A DNA stretch of 64,000 bases from Clostridium sp. AM34-11AC (GCF_003435375.1 NZ_QWGL01000010.1:10102-74101), one strand, 5' to 3'. Positions 16,523 to 25,412 are shown, counted from the first letter of the stretch. Made by a program: numbers and translations. Notes: a model not told the origin generated them from the letters alone.

Positions 16523-17561
16523 AAAATTTACGATCGTAAGACTTCTCTGCGCGTTTGCCATTGCCATCGCCTTGTCGGTAGCGGTGATCTTCGCAGTCAG
16601 TGAGGAGCCGGTGACCGCGATCTATAACCTGTTTTTAGGACCGCTGCAGTCCAAACGTCACTTTTTTGAAGTGTTTGCCAGCAGCGTGCCGTTGATCTTT
16701 ACGGGACTTGCCCTGGGACTTGTATTCAAGTCCGGCAACTTCTCCATGATCGCGGACGCATGTCTCTACACGGGCGCTGTTGTGACAGCGGCTCTCGCCA
16801 TCAAGACATCCCTGCCGTTCGCAGTACACCCGATCGTGATCATGATCGCGGCTGCGGCTGTGGGTGGGCTGATCGGAAGTATCCCGGCGCTCTTAAAGGT
16901 GTATTTCCACACGAATGAGCTGGTAACTTCCTTAATGTTCAACTATGTGTTCTTTTACCTTGGGATCTACAACGTGACAAAGTTCCTTGCTGACCGTGAG
17001 GCGGGAACCTTTGCATCGAAGAAATATCAGGCAACAGCATCTCTCGGAAAGCTGATCTCCGGAACGAACTTCCATGTGGGATATCTCATCGCCATTGCAG
17101 CGGTGATCCTGTTATATATTCTTGTATACAAGACGAAGTTTGGTTATGAGGTGCGCATTTCAGGAAGCAACCCGGAGTTCGCGAAGTATTCCGGAATCCG
17201 TACCAGCCGTGTCATCATCATGACCCAGGTCATTGCGGGTGCCGTTGCGGGGCTTGGCGGTGCAGTCGAGCAGATGGGAATGTACCAGCGTTTTAACTGG
17301 CAGGATTCTCCGTCCTACGCTTGGGATGGTGTTATTATCGCGATCCTGTCCGGCAATAATCCGAAGATGGTACCGTTCGCGGCATTTTTCCTGGCATACA
17401 TCCGTGTCGGCGCGGACCTGATGTCCAGACGTTCCGATGTCCAGAACGAGCTGGTATCCATCATCCAGGCGGTTCTGATCCTGTTTGTGACGGCCGAGCG
17501 GTTCATGGCAGGCTGGAAACAGCGCGAGGAAGCGAAAAAAGCACTGAAAGGGGAGGCGTAA
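16515..17561 (+). CDS. Nucleoside ABC importer permease 1
   Basis: A 348-residue integral membrane protein of the BPD_transp_2 (LivH/RbsC-like) type, eight or more hydrophobic segments. GTG at 16515 is the chosen start, with GGAGGTG 7 bases upstream, and it overlaps the end of the ATPase gene by 8 bases. The stretch RISGSNPEFAKYSGI is typical of NupP/YufP permeases, the coupling region to the ATPase. It forms the channel together with the next gene product. Confidence 0.9.
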   Translation: MNKKFTIVRLLCAFAIAIALSVAVIFAVSEEPVTAIYNLFLGPLQSKRHFFEVFASSVPLIFTGLALGLVFKSGNFSMIADACLYTGAVVTAALAIKTSLPFAVHPIVIMIAAAAVGGLIGSIPALLKVYFHTNELVTSLMFNYVFFYLGIYNVTKFLADREAGTFASKKYQATASLGKLISGTNFHVGYLIAIAAVILLYILVYKTKFGYEVRISGSNPEFAKYSGIRTSRVIIMTQVIAGAVAGLGGAVEQMGMYQRFNWQDSPSYAWDGVIIAILSGNNPKMVPFAAFFLAYIRVGADLMSRRSDVQNELVSIIQAVLILFVTAERFMAGWKQREEAKKALKGEA

Positions 17562-17564
17562 CAG

Positions 17565-18515
17565 ATGGGAATCTTACAGGAAATTTTAAAAACATTGAGT
17601 CTCCCGGAGTTCTATTTCGCAATGTTTCGAAGCGCGACACCGGTGCTTTTAACGACACTGGGGGCTATGATCTCCTCGAGATCCGGAACCAGCAACATCG
17701 CCCTTGAGGGAACGATGCTGATCTCCGCCTTTGTGGGCGTTGTTGTCAGTGCGTTCTCCCAGAGCGCCTGGATCGGATTTTTGGGCGCGGTGCTTGCAGG
17801 CTTTATCGTCAGCAACATCCTCGCCTACTTTATCCTGAAATTAAACTCCAACGCGGTCATCTCGGGTATCGCGTTAAACACCTTCGCCTCCGGCGGAACG
17901 ATCTTTGTCCTGTACCTGATCACAGGCGAAAAGGGTGCGTCCACATCCCTGTCGTCCTTAAAGCTCCCGAGTGTGACGATCCCGGTCGTCAAGGATATCC
18001 CGGTGATCGGCACGGTGCTTTCCGGCCATCATGTGCTGACCTACGCGGCGCTGATCCTGGTGGCAGTTGTGTGGTACATGTTTAAGTATACAAGACTCGG
18101 CATGCATATCCGTGCCGTCGGTGAGTCCCCGGATGCGGCGGAATCCGTCGGAATTCCGGTAAAGAGGATCAAGTACATCGCCCTCTGCTTAAGCGGAATG
18201 ATGACCGGTATGGCTGGCGCGTTCCTGTCCATGGGATATGTGGGACTCTTCTCCTCCGGTATGACAGCGGGGCGTGGTTACATCGCTCTGGCAACTCAGG
18301 CCATCGCGGCGGGAAATGCCGTGATCGGCATGCTGGCATCTCTGTTATTCGGATTCTGCCAGAGTCTTGCGAACTATCTCCAGAACTCTTCGATCCCGCT
18401 GCAGTTTATCCAGATGATGCCGTATCTGATCATTATTATCGCGTATACGGTTTACTGCGCGATGGTGGAGCACAATAAGAAGAAAAAACAGATGAAGGCG
18501 GCGGCCGGGAAATAA
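17565..18515 (+). CDS. Nucleoside ABC importer permease 2
   Basis: A 316-residue polytopic membrane protein, second channel subunit (NupQ/YufQ type). Motifs: SGTSNIALEGTMLISAF near the start and HIRAVGESPDAAESVGIPV as the ATPase contact. Starts 4 bases after permease 1 with GGGGAGGCG ahead of the ATG. The transport set is complete: lipoprotein, ATPase, two permeases. Confidence 0.92.
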   Translation: MGILQEILKTLSLPEFYFAMFRSATPVLLTTLGAMISSRSGTSNIALEGTMLISAFVGVVVSAFSQSAWIGFLGAVLAGFIVSNILAYFILKLNSNAVISGIALNTFASGGTIFVLYLITGEKGASTSLSSLKLPSVTIPVVKDIPVIGTVLSGHHVLTYAALILVAVVWYMFKYTRLGMHIRAVGESPDAAESVGIPVKRIKYIALCLSGMMTGMAGAFLSMGYVGLFSSGMTAGRGYIALATQAIAAGNAVIGMLASLLFGFCQSLANYLQNSSIPLQFIQMMPYLIIIIAYTVYCAMVEHNKKKKQMKAAAGK

Positions 18516-18527
18516 ATTTGCTATTAC

Positions 18528-18634
18528 TCACCACCTAAAGAGGTGGGAGGCTTCTCGACTGAGATAAAAAACGGCAGCAGAGTGCGGTCGGAAAGAATTG
18601 ATGCAAGCAGCTCCTGACATAGGGGCTGCTTTGT
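18528..18634 (+). other. Hairpins after permease 2: IS200/IS605-like end and terminator
   Basis: CCACCT-AAAG-AGGTGG (about 18534-18549) followed by GAGGCTTCTCG resembles the hairpins at IS200/IS605 element ends; no tnpA or tnpB is nearby. A second hairpin AGCAGCTCC (18606-18614) / GGGGCTGCT (18622-18630) looks like a weak terminator. A diverged stretch at 18647-18690 resembles the inner part of the miniature element at 11486-11619. Confidence 0.4.
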
Positions 18635-18743
18635 AGTAAATTAGAAGATCTGTGCAGCGATTGTGCTGACTGTACGAAAACACAACATAGAAGACACAAT
18701 ATAGAAGACACTGAATAGTTTAGAAGGGAGAATATTGTCAGAT

Positions 18744-19694
18744 ATGAGCCATATCGTAGAACTTCACTTACATCTGGACGGATCGCTCCGCCCGGAGACC
18801 GTCTGGGAGCTTGCAAAAGAGCAGGGCGTGGAGCTTCCGGCAAAGAGTGCGGAGGAAGTAAAATATATGATGGAAGTCCCGGAGGACTGTAAGACTCTGG
18901 AAGAATATTTGGAACGTTTCGATCTTCCGTTACTCGTCTTACAGAAGGCAGATGCCATCGAGCGTGTGACCTTTGAGCTGGTGGAGGATCTTGCGAAAGA
19001 GGGCGTGGAGTATGCGGAGCTTCGATTTGCACCGCAGTTTTCCATCAAAGACGGACTAACTCAGGATGAGGTCGTCGAGGCAGCCATCCGCGGAGCAGAA
19101 CGCGGCATGAAGATGTATCCACAGATTCGTGTGGGTCTGATTCTCTGCTGTATGCGTGGAGCGGATAATGAGGAGCTGAACATGCAGACGGTAGAAACTG
19201 CGAAGAAATATCTTGGGGATGTGGTCTGCGCGGTGGACATCGCAGGCGCGGAAGGCCTGTTCCCGACTGAGAATTTCGCCCCGGTATTTGCGAAAGTCCG
19301 TGAGTACGGCGTTCCGATGACGCTCCATGCCGGGGAGGCGGCTGGTCCGGACAGCATGAAGACAGCGCTTTCCTTCGGAACAAAGCGGATCGGACACGGT
19401 ATTGCAGCCATCGATGATCCGGAACTGATCAAGAGACTTATCGACGAGAATGTGACCCTCGAGGTCTGCGTTACCAGCAATTATCACACAAAAGTAGTTC
19501 CGGCGATCAACATGCACCCGATCCACAAGCTTCTTGAGGCAGGTGTCCATGTAACCGTAAATTCCGACAACCGCACCTGTTCGAGAACTACACTTCAGAA
19601 AGAGAAGGAAGTGCTGAAGGAGGAACTTGGTTTCACCGACGAGGAGATCGAGAAGATGCAGGAATACGCGTGGGAAGCACGTTTTTTAAAATAA
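18744..19694 (+). CDS. add: Adenosine deaminase
   Basis: A 316-residue zinc deaminase converting adenosine to inosine. Motifs: metal pair HLHLDGSLRPE at the start, catalytic MTLHAGEAAGP, RIGHGIA, and SDNRTCSRT near the end in place of the classic NTDDP, as in many clostridial members. The ATG at 18744 is conservative; a TTG at 18735 lies closer to the GAAGGGAG site and cannot be excluded. It follows the nucleoside importer on the same strand after 228 bases, which fits salvage of imported purine nucleosides. Confidence 0.92.
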   Translation: MSHIVELHLHLDGSLRPETVWELAKEQGVELPAKSAEEVKYMMEVPEDCKTLEEYLERFDLPLLVLQKADAIERVTFELVEDLAKEGVEYAELRFAPQFSIKDGLTQDEVVEAAIRGAERGMKMYPQIRVGLILCCMRGADNEELNMQTVETAKKYLGDVVCAVDIAGAEGLFPTENFAPVFAKVREYGVPMTLHAGEAAGPDSMKTALSFGTKRIGHGIAAIDDPELIKRLIDENVTLEVCVTSNYHTKVVPAINMHPIHKLLEAGVHVTVNSDNRTCSRTTLQKEKEVLKEELGFTDEEIEKMQEYAWEARFLK

Positions 19695-19766
19695 CAGGAT
19701 ATCGGAGCGAAAAGCATATAGCAATCCGGCATCAAAGAATCATAAGAAGGAAACGTGTGAATGTAA

Positions 19767-19791
19767 GGGGGCAGAGTATTGCCTCCTTTTT
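19767..19791 (+). terminator. Intrinsic terminator after adenosine deaminase
   Basis: GGGGGCA (19767-19773) pairs with TGCCTCC (19780-19786), then five T. The next 120 bases up to the promoter at 19916 hold nothing that I can support. Confidence 0.65.
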
Positions 19792-19915
19792 CCATGCCGC
19801 GGAATGACAAAAACCTGATTTTCCGCTGGCTGGAACATGTTTCCGTGAAATTATACGAAAAAAAATAGGGGAATTGTAGCATATGCCAAAACTCCGGCTC
19901 GATGTAGCAAAAGCT

Positions 19916-19993
19916 TTGCATTGAAGATTGGATAATGCTAAAATGAAATTGTAATATTTCGATAAACGGAACAGTATTCCGATACGCGGAATA
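19916..19993 (+). promoter_or_regulatory. Promoter and operator array of the IclR gene
   Basis: TTGCAT (19916-19921), 17-base spacer, TAAAAT (19939-19944). At and after the predicted start lie alternating half-sites on a 10-base period: TTTCG (19957), CGGAA (19967-19971), TTCCG (19977-19981), CGGAA (19987-19991). CGGAA-5-TTCCG and TATTCCG-5-CGGAATA are nested palindromes. IclR proteins bind such palindromes; autorepression is likely. Confidence 0.65.
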
Positions 19994-20071
19994 GCATAGA
20001 AACGATAACTCATTGACATAAGCCAGCCACGGATCCTGTGGCTGCGCACATTACAGAAATTGGAGGAGACT

Positions 20072-20809
20072 ATGCAATTGATCGACCGGGCATTGAATGC
20101 CCTGGAAATACTGAGCCAAAATATGAATGGAATGTCGGTGACGGATCTAGCGGAGCAGCTTGGGATCCCGGCAAGCTCCACTCACAGGATCCTTTCAAGC
20201 TTAAAGGGAAATCATTTTGTCGTTCAGGACGAACATACGAAAAAATATCGTCTTGGATATAAGATCTGCGCAATCGCTACCGGGGTCGTAAAGGGAAGTG
20301 CGCTGACGCAGGCGGCACAGATGCCTATGCGGAGACTGGCGGAAAAGATCGACCGGAATGTGGTCCTCTGCATCATGGAGCATGGAGCAGTGATGAATGT
20401 GGCATGCAGCGAACGCGGCGATTCCAATATGTATATGGTTAAGATCGGACATGAGATCCCGTTCTATTCCACGTCGGCTGGCCGTGTTTTTATGGCTTAC
20501 ATGAACCGGAGCGAGGCATTGGATATTCTTGATCGTGAGAAACGCACGAAAACGACGCCGAATACGAAAACGGATCTGAAGGAGCTGAATGAAGAGCTGG
20601 ACCGCATTCATAATCAGGGGTATGCGGTCATTGACGAGGAATTACAGATGGGGATCATCGGCGCAGCGTGCCCGGTATTTGACAGAAACGGAGAGCTGGC
20701 GGCTGCGATCGCGTTTACGTCCATGAAGGATGGGGATACGGAAAAAATGTTCCAGAGGATCTGTCAGCTTAAGAAATGTGCGAAAGAAATTTCCGAGGCA
20801 ATCCGATAG
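20072..20809 (+). CDS. IclR family transcriptional regulator
   Basis: A 245-residue regulator: N-terminal winged helix-turn-helix with MSVTDLAEQLGIPASSTHRI (about residues 24-44) and a C-terminal IclR effector domain holding PFYSTSAGRVFMAYM and INDQGYAV-like sequence. GGAGG lies 5 bases before the ATG at 20072. It heads a block of five transport and salvage genes on the same strand, with only 17 bases to the first, so it probably controls that block and itself from the operator at 19957-19993. Ligand unknown; a pyrimidine or nucleoside is plausible from the neighbours. Confidence 0.92.
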   Translation: MQLIDRALNALEILSQNMNGMSVTDLAEQLGIPASSTHRILSSLKGNHFVVQDEHTKKYRLGYKICAIATGVVKGSALTQAAQMPMRRLAEKIDRNVVLCIMEHGAVMNVACSERGDSNMYMVKIGHEIPFYSTSAGRVFMAYMNRSEALDILDREKRTKTTPNTKTDLKELNEELDRIHNQGYAVIDEELQMGIIGAACPVFDRNGELAAAIAFTSMKDGDTEKMFQRICQLKKCAKEISEAIR

Positions 20810-20826
20810 AAAAAAGGAGATTTGTT

Positions 20827-21573
20827 ATGAGCGAGTATAGTGTAGAGTTAAAGGGCTTAAATAAGGTGTACAGTAACCTGCTAAAAGAGGATACGATCGC
20901 ACTGAAGGATATCAACCTCCAGATCCGTCCGGGGGAGTTTATTTCTATCATCGGCCCGTCCGGCTGTGGAAAATCGACACTTTTGCGGATCATTGGAAAC
21001 CTTGATAAACCGACCTCCGGTACGATCGAGTATCGCGACGGGGCAGACCAGCAGATGGGATTCGTATTTCAGGATTCCGTTCTTCTCCCGTGGAAAAATG
21101 TGAGACAGAATGCAGAATTTCCGTTAGTGATCCAGAAAAAGCAGACGAAAGAGAATGAAGAGAAACTTGACGAGCTCCTGGAACTTGCAGGGCTTTCGGA
21201 GTTTAAGACTGCGCTTCCGAGAGAGCTTTCCGGCGGTATGAAACAGCGTGTGTCCATCGTCCGGGCGCTTTCCTACGACGCTCCGTTACTTCTGATGGAT
21301 GAGCCCTTCGGAGCTTTGGATGCCCTGACCCGTGACCACTTAAATGAGGAGCTTTTAAAGATCTGGCAGAAGACGAAAAAGACGGTTATTTTCGTTACCC
21401 ACAGCATCGAGGAAGCCACCTTCCTGTCGGACCGCGTTCTCGTCATGTCTGCGAGACCGGGAAGAGTCAAGGAGATGGTGGAGATCGATCTGCCGCGTCC
21501 AAGGGGAGAGGCAACGAGAAATGATCCGAAGTTCACGGAATACAATAAGTATCTGAGGGGGATCATCGGATGA
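20827..21573 (+). CDS. ABC importer ATPase, SsuB/TauB/ThiZ type
   Basis: A 248-residue ATPase: Walker A GPSGCGKST, Q-loop VFQDSVLLPW, signature LSGGMKQR, Walker B LLLMDEPFGALD, H-loop THSIEEA. It belongs to the nitrate/taurine/pyrimidine-precursor group. Start at 20827 with AAAGGAG 7 bases upstream; the in-frame ATG at 20776 lies inside the IclR gene. The end overlaps the next permease by ATGA. It must serve both permeases in this cluster (21570 and 24512). Confidence 0.93.
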   Translation: MSEYSVELKGLNKVYSNLLKEDTIALKDINLQIRPGEFISIIGPSGCGKSTLLRIIGNLDKPTSGTIEYRDGADQQMGFVFQDSVLLPWKNVRQNAEFPLVIQKKQTKENEEKLDELLELAGLSEFKTALPRELSGGMKQRVSIVRALSYDAPLLLMDEPFGALDALTRDHLNEELLKIWQKTKKTVIFVTHSIEEATFLSDRVLVMSARPGRVKEMVEIDLPRPRGEATRNDPKFTEYNKYLRGIIG

Positions 21574-22352
21574 AAAAGAACGGAAAACTTCAGGGACTCC
21601 TGAGAACCATCGGGGAATACGCGCTTTCCGTCGGCGTGTTTATCGCGCTCTGGTGGATCTACGTTGCGGTAAAGCATGTCCCGGCGTACATCCTGCCGTC
21701 TCCGCCGAAGGTCTGGAGCAGCCTTGTCAAAATGTTTGTAAAAGGAACTGTATACGCACATCTCTGGACGACGACTTATGAGGTCATTCTCGGATTTGTG
21801 ATCGGCGCCTTTTTAGGAATTGTTCTGGGATATGTGTTTATCAAGATCGATGCCTTAAAAACGATGCTGATGCCGTACCTGATCTTCCTTCAGACGGCAC
21901 CGAAGATCGCACTTGTCCCGTTATTCGTCGTATGGTTCGGAATCGGACTCGTATCAAAGGTTGTTTTGATCATATCCATGGTCCTGTTCCCGGTATTGTC
22001 GGGAATGATGCTGGGTCTGGAATCGATCCCGCCGGATGTCAGAAACCTGATGAAGATCTTAAAAGCGTCAAAATGGCAGGTGTTTTCACAGGTTGAAATG
22101 CAGTATTCATTACCGGCGCTGTTTGCAAGTCTGAAGGTCGGTATCGTTCAGGCAGTCATCGGTGCGATCGTTGCCGAATGGATGTCCGGAAAACAGGGTC
22201 TCGGATATATCCTGACTTACGCGTCATCGACCTATGACACCCCGATGCTGCTCGCGGGCATCATCGTCACGATCATTCTGGGAATCGCGACGTATCAGGT
22301 GATCAGTGTGCTGGAGGATAAGTTCCTGTACTGGCACGAATCGAAAAATTAG
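21570..22352 (+). CDS. ABC importer permease 1, SsuC type
   Basis: A 260-residue BPD_transp_1 permease with about six hydrophobic segments. The ATPase contact loop is MKILKASKWQVFSQVEMQ. The ATG overlaps the ATPase stop codon, so the two are translationally coupled. Similar to the second permease at 24512 (shared PKI-LVPLF and MKxLKASKWQ stretches), suggesting a heterodimeric channel or two carriers sharing one ATPase. Confidence 0.92.
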   Translation: MKKNGKLQGLLRTIGEYALSVGVFIALWWIYVAVKHVPAYILPSPPKVWSSLVKMFVKGTVYAHLWTTTYEVILGFVIGAFLGIVLGYVFIKIDALKTMLMPYLIFLQTAPKIALVPLFVVWFGIGLVSKVVLIISMVLFPVLSGMMLGLESIPPDVRNLMKILKASKWQVFSQVEMQYSLPALFASLKVGIVQAVIGAIVAEWMSGKQGLGYILTYASSTYDTPMLLAGIIVTIILGIATYQVISVLEDKFLYWHESKN

Positions 22353-22421
22353 TGCTCAGCCCGCCGCTTCTGACAAAATGCGGTGTGCTGGATGAGAGAA
22401 AGATTTTGGGAGGAAATGAGT

Positions 22422-23213
22422 GTGAATTTTACATCGGCTTCATCACCGACGATGAATGGAAAAATGCCGCATATCCAGTGTACGGCTGAGGAGATCGGAG
22501 AGATCGTACTGCTTCCGGGTGATCCGGGGCGCGTTGCCATGTTCGAGAATCTTTTAGAGGATTATAAGATCGTCAGCAACTACCGGGAATATGTGGTTGG
22601 AACCGGATATTACAACGGAATCAAAGTTACAGTGTGCTCGACTGGAATCGGTGGTCCATCAACAGAGATCGCTGTGCTCCAGCTGATCGCCCTCGGCGCG
22701 AAAGCTCTGATCCGCATCGGCGGGACCGGCGTGCTGAAAGAAGATGTACCGTGCGGGGCGATGGTCTTGAACACGGGTGCTGTCCGGAAAGGCGGTGCTT
22801 CCTGCTTCTACGCTCCGTCTGAGTATCCGGCATTAGCCTCATTTGAAGTGCTGGATTGCTTAAAGCGCGCGTGTGAGGAGAGAAAGAACGAATATTCCAT
22901 GGGAATCTGTATGTCGGTCGGTTCCTTCTATCACGGACAGGGACGTCAGATGCCGTTTGAGACAGGATATGATGAAAATGCTGTTCTGGAACAGTATGAA
23001 AAATGGAACATTCTGAACATGGAGATGGAGGCGGAGACGATCTTTACGCTGGCATCGTTAAACAATGTTCTTTCCGGAAGTATCTGTGCAGTACACTGCA
23101 ACCGGATCACGGACCAGTGGCTGGTGGATTTTGAACCGGCCCAGAAGGAGATGTGCAGAACGGCTCTTGCCGCGGGAGAAAAGCTTTATAAGGAATATCT
23201 GCACAGAAAGTAA
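22422..23213 (+). CDS. Nucleoside phosphorylase, uridine phosphorylase family
   Basis: A 263-residue PNP/UDP-fold protein that splits nucleosides with phosphate. Motifs: VLLPGDPGRV near the phosphate site, CSTGIGGPSTEIA, RIGGTGVL where classic enzymes have RIGTxG, and ILNMEMEAETIF at the nucleoside site. The GTG at 22422 is preferred because GGGAGG lies 8 bases upstream; ATG at 22416 is only 2 bases from it and ATG at 22383 has none. It sits between the two halves of an ABC importer, which suggests that the imported compound is a pyrimidine nucleoside. Exact substrate unproven. Confidence 0.85.
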   Translation: MNFTSASSPTMNGKMPHIQCTAEEIGEIVLLPGDPGRVAMFENLLEDYKIVSNYREYVVGTGYYNGIKVTVCSTGIGGPSTEIAVLQLIALGAKALIRIGGTGVLKEDVPCGAMVLNTGAVRKGGASCFYAPSEYPALASFEVLDCLKRACEERKNEYSMGICMSVGSFYHGQGRQMPFETGYDENAVLEQYEKWNILNMEMEAETIFTLASLNNVLSGSICAVHCNRITDQWLVDFEPAQKEMCRTALAAGEKLYKEYLHRK

Positions 23214-23370
23214 CGGATTGTAAGGCCTGCGGGCCCGCCCGCTGACCGCAATCAAATAAAATATAGATAATGACCCGGCCAAAAATGGCGAGGGAAATTA
23301 TAGATGCCGGAAATGCAGTTCCGGTAAGACAAAGAACCAATGTATTTATAAAAAGGAGAAGGAGAGTACC

Positions 23371-24468
23371 ATGAAGAAAAAAATTCTTGCAACCGTACTG
23401 ACAGCGGCAATGGCAGTGTCCATGCTCGCAGGATGCAGCTCTGAGAGCGCAAGCAAAGCAAGCGAAGCAGCAGCAACGACCGCAGAGGCAACGACAGCCG
23501 CAGAGGAGACAAAGGCTGAGGAGACAACGGCGGCAGAAGCAAAGGACACAGGCGATTTAAAGACGGTTTCCATTCAGATCGATGGTTCCGCAGTTCCGTA
23601 TTACGCACCGTTATACCTTGCGCAGGAGAACGGATATTTTGCGGAAGAGGGACTGAATGTTGAATTTTATTATGCAGCAGCCGCCGATATCGTAAAGAAC
23701 GTTGCAGCAGGCAATGTTGAGTTCGGTTTCCCGAACGCAGATGCAGTTGTAGCGGCAAAGGCACAGGGTATCCCGGTTAAAGTTGTTCATACAACCTATC
23801 AGGAAGGTCTCGGCGCGATCATCTTCGGAAGCGATTCCGGAATCAGCACACCGGCTGACTTAAAGGGCAAAAAAGTAGCAGTTACAAGCCTTGGAAGCGC
23901 AAACTACTTCCAGCTTCAGGCAGCTATGGAGTCTGCAGGCCTTACGATCGACGATGTACAGGTTGAGATCGTTGGTACAGGCGCAATTCTGACAGCACTC
24001 ACAGAGGGTCAGGTTGACGCGATCGTGTTCTCCAAACTCAGAACCATCGAGTTAAACAACTCCGGTTACGCGGCAAGCGAGATCACATGCGACCAGTTCC
24101 TTCCGTCCTTCGGCAACGTATTAGTTGCAGGCGACAAGTTAGTAGCAGAGGATCCGGAGACTGTTGACGGATTCTGCCGCGCGTTAAACAAGGCGATCGA
24201 GTACATCATCGACGGTCACGTTGAGGAAGCTGTTGATATGTCCATCGAGAAATATGCACCGACCTTCGCTGAGAAGAGAGATGTTGTTGTCCAGATCTTA
24301 AACGATGTATTCGTAAAGACCTTATGGCAGAGCGATTACACGAAGGAGAACGGAATCGGCGCGTCCAACCCGGAGAAGTGGCAGGCACTGATCGATGAGT
24401 CCAAGGAGATCGGCAATATCGACGAGACCTTCGATGCATCTGAACTCCTTTACACACCGGCAAAATAA
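23371..24468 (+). CDS. NMT1/SsuA-type substrate-binding lipoprotein
   Basis: A 365-residue lipoprotein: signal peptide with lipobox LAGC (Cys22), a 35-residue Ala/Glu/Thr linker, then an NMT1/THI5-like binding fold. Family stretches: PYYAPLYLAQENGYFAEEGL, AAGNVEFGF and DLKGKKVAVTSLGS. The family covers thiamine-pyrimidine precursors, taurine, riboflavin and aliphatic sulfonates, so the ligand cannot be read from sequence. AAAGGAG precedes the ATG. Context with a nucleoside phosphorylase points to a nucleobase or nucleoside. Confidence 0.9.
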   Translation: MKKKILATVLTAAMAVSMLAGCSSESASKASEAAATTAEATTAAEETKAEETTAAEAKDTGDLKTVSIQIDGSAVPYYAPLYLAQENGYFAEEGLNVEFYYAAAADIVKNVAAGNVEFGFPNADAVVAAKAQGIPVKVVHTTYQEGLGAIIFGSDSGISTPADLKGKKVAVTSLGSANYFQLQAAMESAGLTIDDVQVEIVGTGAILTALTEGQVDAIVFSKLRTIELNNSGYAASEITCDQFLPSFGNVLVAGDKLVAEDPETVDGFCRALNKAIEYIIDGHVEEAVDMSIEKYAPTFAEKRDVVVQILNDVFVKTLWQSDYTKENGIGASNPEKWQALIDESKEIGNIDETFDASELLYTPAK

Positions 24469-24511
24469 AGAATTTTCCCCGCTTCGGACGGGAAGAGCTA
24501 TGAGGTGAGAG

Positions 24512-25291
24512 ATGTTTTACAGAAAATATAGAAAAACCATTCTTCCGGCACTGTTTCTGCCGCTGTTTCTGATCGTGTGGGAACTGTATATCCGGATCTT
24601 TCATGTACCGAACTACCTGCTTCCCGGTCCGGCAGAGCTGGCGAACTCGATGGTAAAGCTGTTTGTGAGCGGTGATGTGATGAAACATATCCGCGTTACA
24701 ATGGAAGAGATCCTGGTGGGAACGGTGATCGGTATCGTGATCGGACTGGTCCTCGGCTATATTATGGCGAAGATCCGCTTTATTGAGCGTCTGATCATGC
24801 CGTTCGTCATCATTATCCAGACAGCTCCGAAGATCTCTCTGGCACCGCTTTTCATCCTCTGGATGGGACTCGGAATCGAATCCAAGGCGGCGTTAGTTAT
24901 TCTGGTTGTATCGTTCCCGATCATGATCAATGAGGTATCGGCGATCCGCTCCATAGAGGATAATGTATACAATCTGATGAAGGTGTTAAAGGCCAGCAAA
25001 TGGCAGACCTTCTGTAAGATCGAAGTTCCGTATTCGATCGAGATGATGTTATCTGGAATTAAGCTTGCCTTAACGCAGGCGATGACAGGCGCGGTCATCG
25101 GTGAGATGATCGGAGCGAAAGCAGGTCTTGGATATCTGCTTACGCTGGGCAGTGAGACATACGATATCAAGATGATCCTGAATGCGGTCATTCTTTTAAG
25201 TGTGATCGGTTTGGCGCTTTACCTGATCTCGGAGCTGATCGAGAAGAAGGCGCTTTACTGGAAAGTGATCGATAAGAGTGTGGTAGGCTGA
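24512..25291 (+). CDS. ABC importer permease 2, SsuC type
   Basis: A 259-residue BPD_transp_1 permease paralogous to the one at 21570. Contact loop MKVLKASKWQTFCKIEVP; about six membrane segments. It follows the lipoprotein by 43 bases. No second ATPase is present in the cluster. A terminator follows at 25298. Confidence 0.92.
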   Translation: MFYRKYRKTILPALFLPLFLIVWELYIRIFHVPNYLLPGPAELANSMVKLFVSGDVMKHIRVTMEEILVGTVIGIVIGLVLGYIMAKIRFIERLIMPFVIIIQTAPKISLAPLFILWMGLGIESKAALVILVVSFPIMINEVSAIRSIEDNVYNLMKVLKASKWQTFCKIEVPYSIEMMLSGIKLALTQAMTGAVIGEMIGAKAGLGYLLTLGSETYDIKMILNAVILLSVIGLALYLISELIEKKALYWKVIDKSVVG

Positions 25292-25297
25292 AAATAG

Positions 25298-25341
25298 ACA
25301 GGTCCTCATATGGCGGTATGCTGTGTGGGGACCTGTTTTTT
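25298..25341 (+). terminator. Intrinsic terminator after the IclR-linked cluster
   Basis: ACAGGTCC (25298-25305) pairs with GGACCTGT (25329-25336), followed by a T-run. Confidence 0.8.
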
Positions 25342-25364
25342 GTAACAGGAAATTCCGGGGAATT

Positions 25365-25412
25365 TTGTCACAAGCGACCGGGCGAGGCGCGAGAATGTGC
25401 CAAGGCACATTC
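25365..25412. repeat. Intergenic palindromic repeat, copy 2
   Basis: GAATGTGCCAAGGCACATTC at 25393-25412, preceded by GTCACAAGCGACC, then TTTT. It matches copy 1 at 9941-9981 exactly in the palindrome and closely in the preceding part. Confidence 0.6.
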
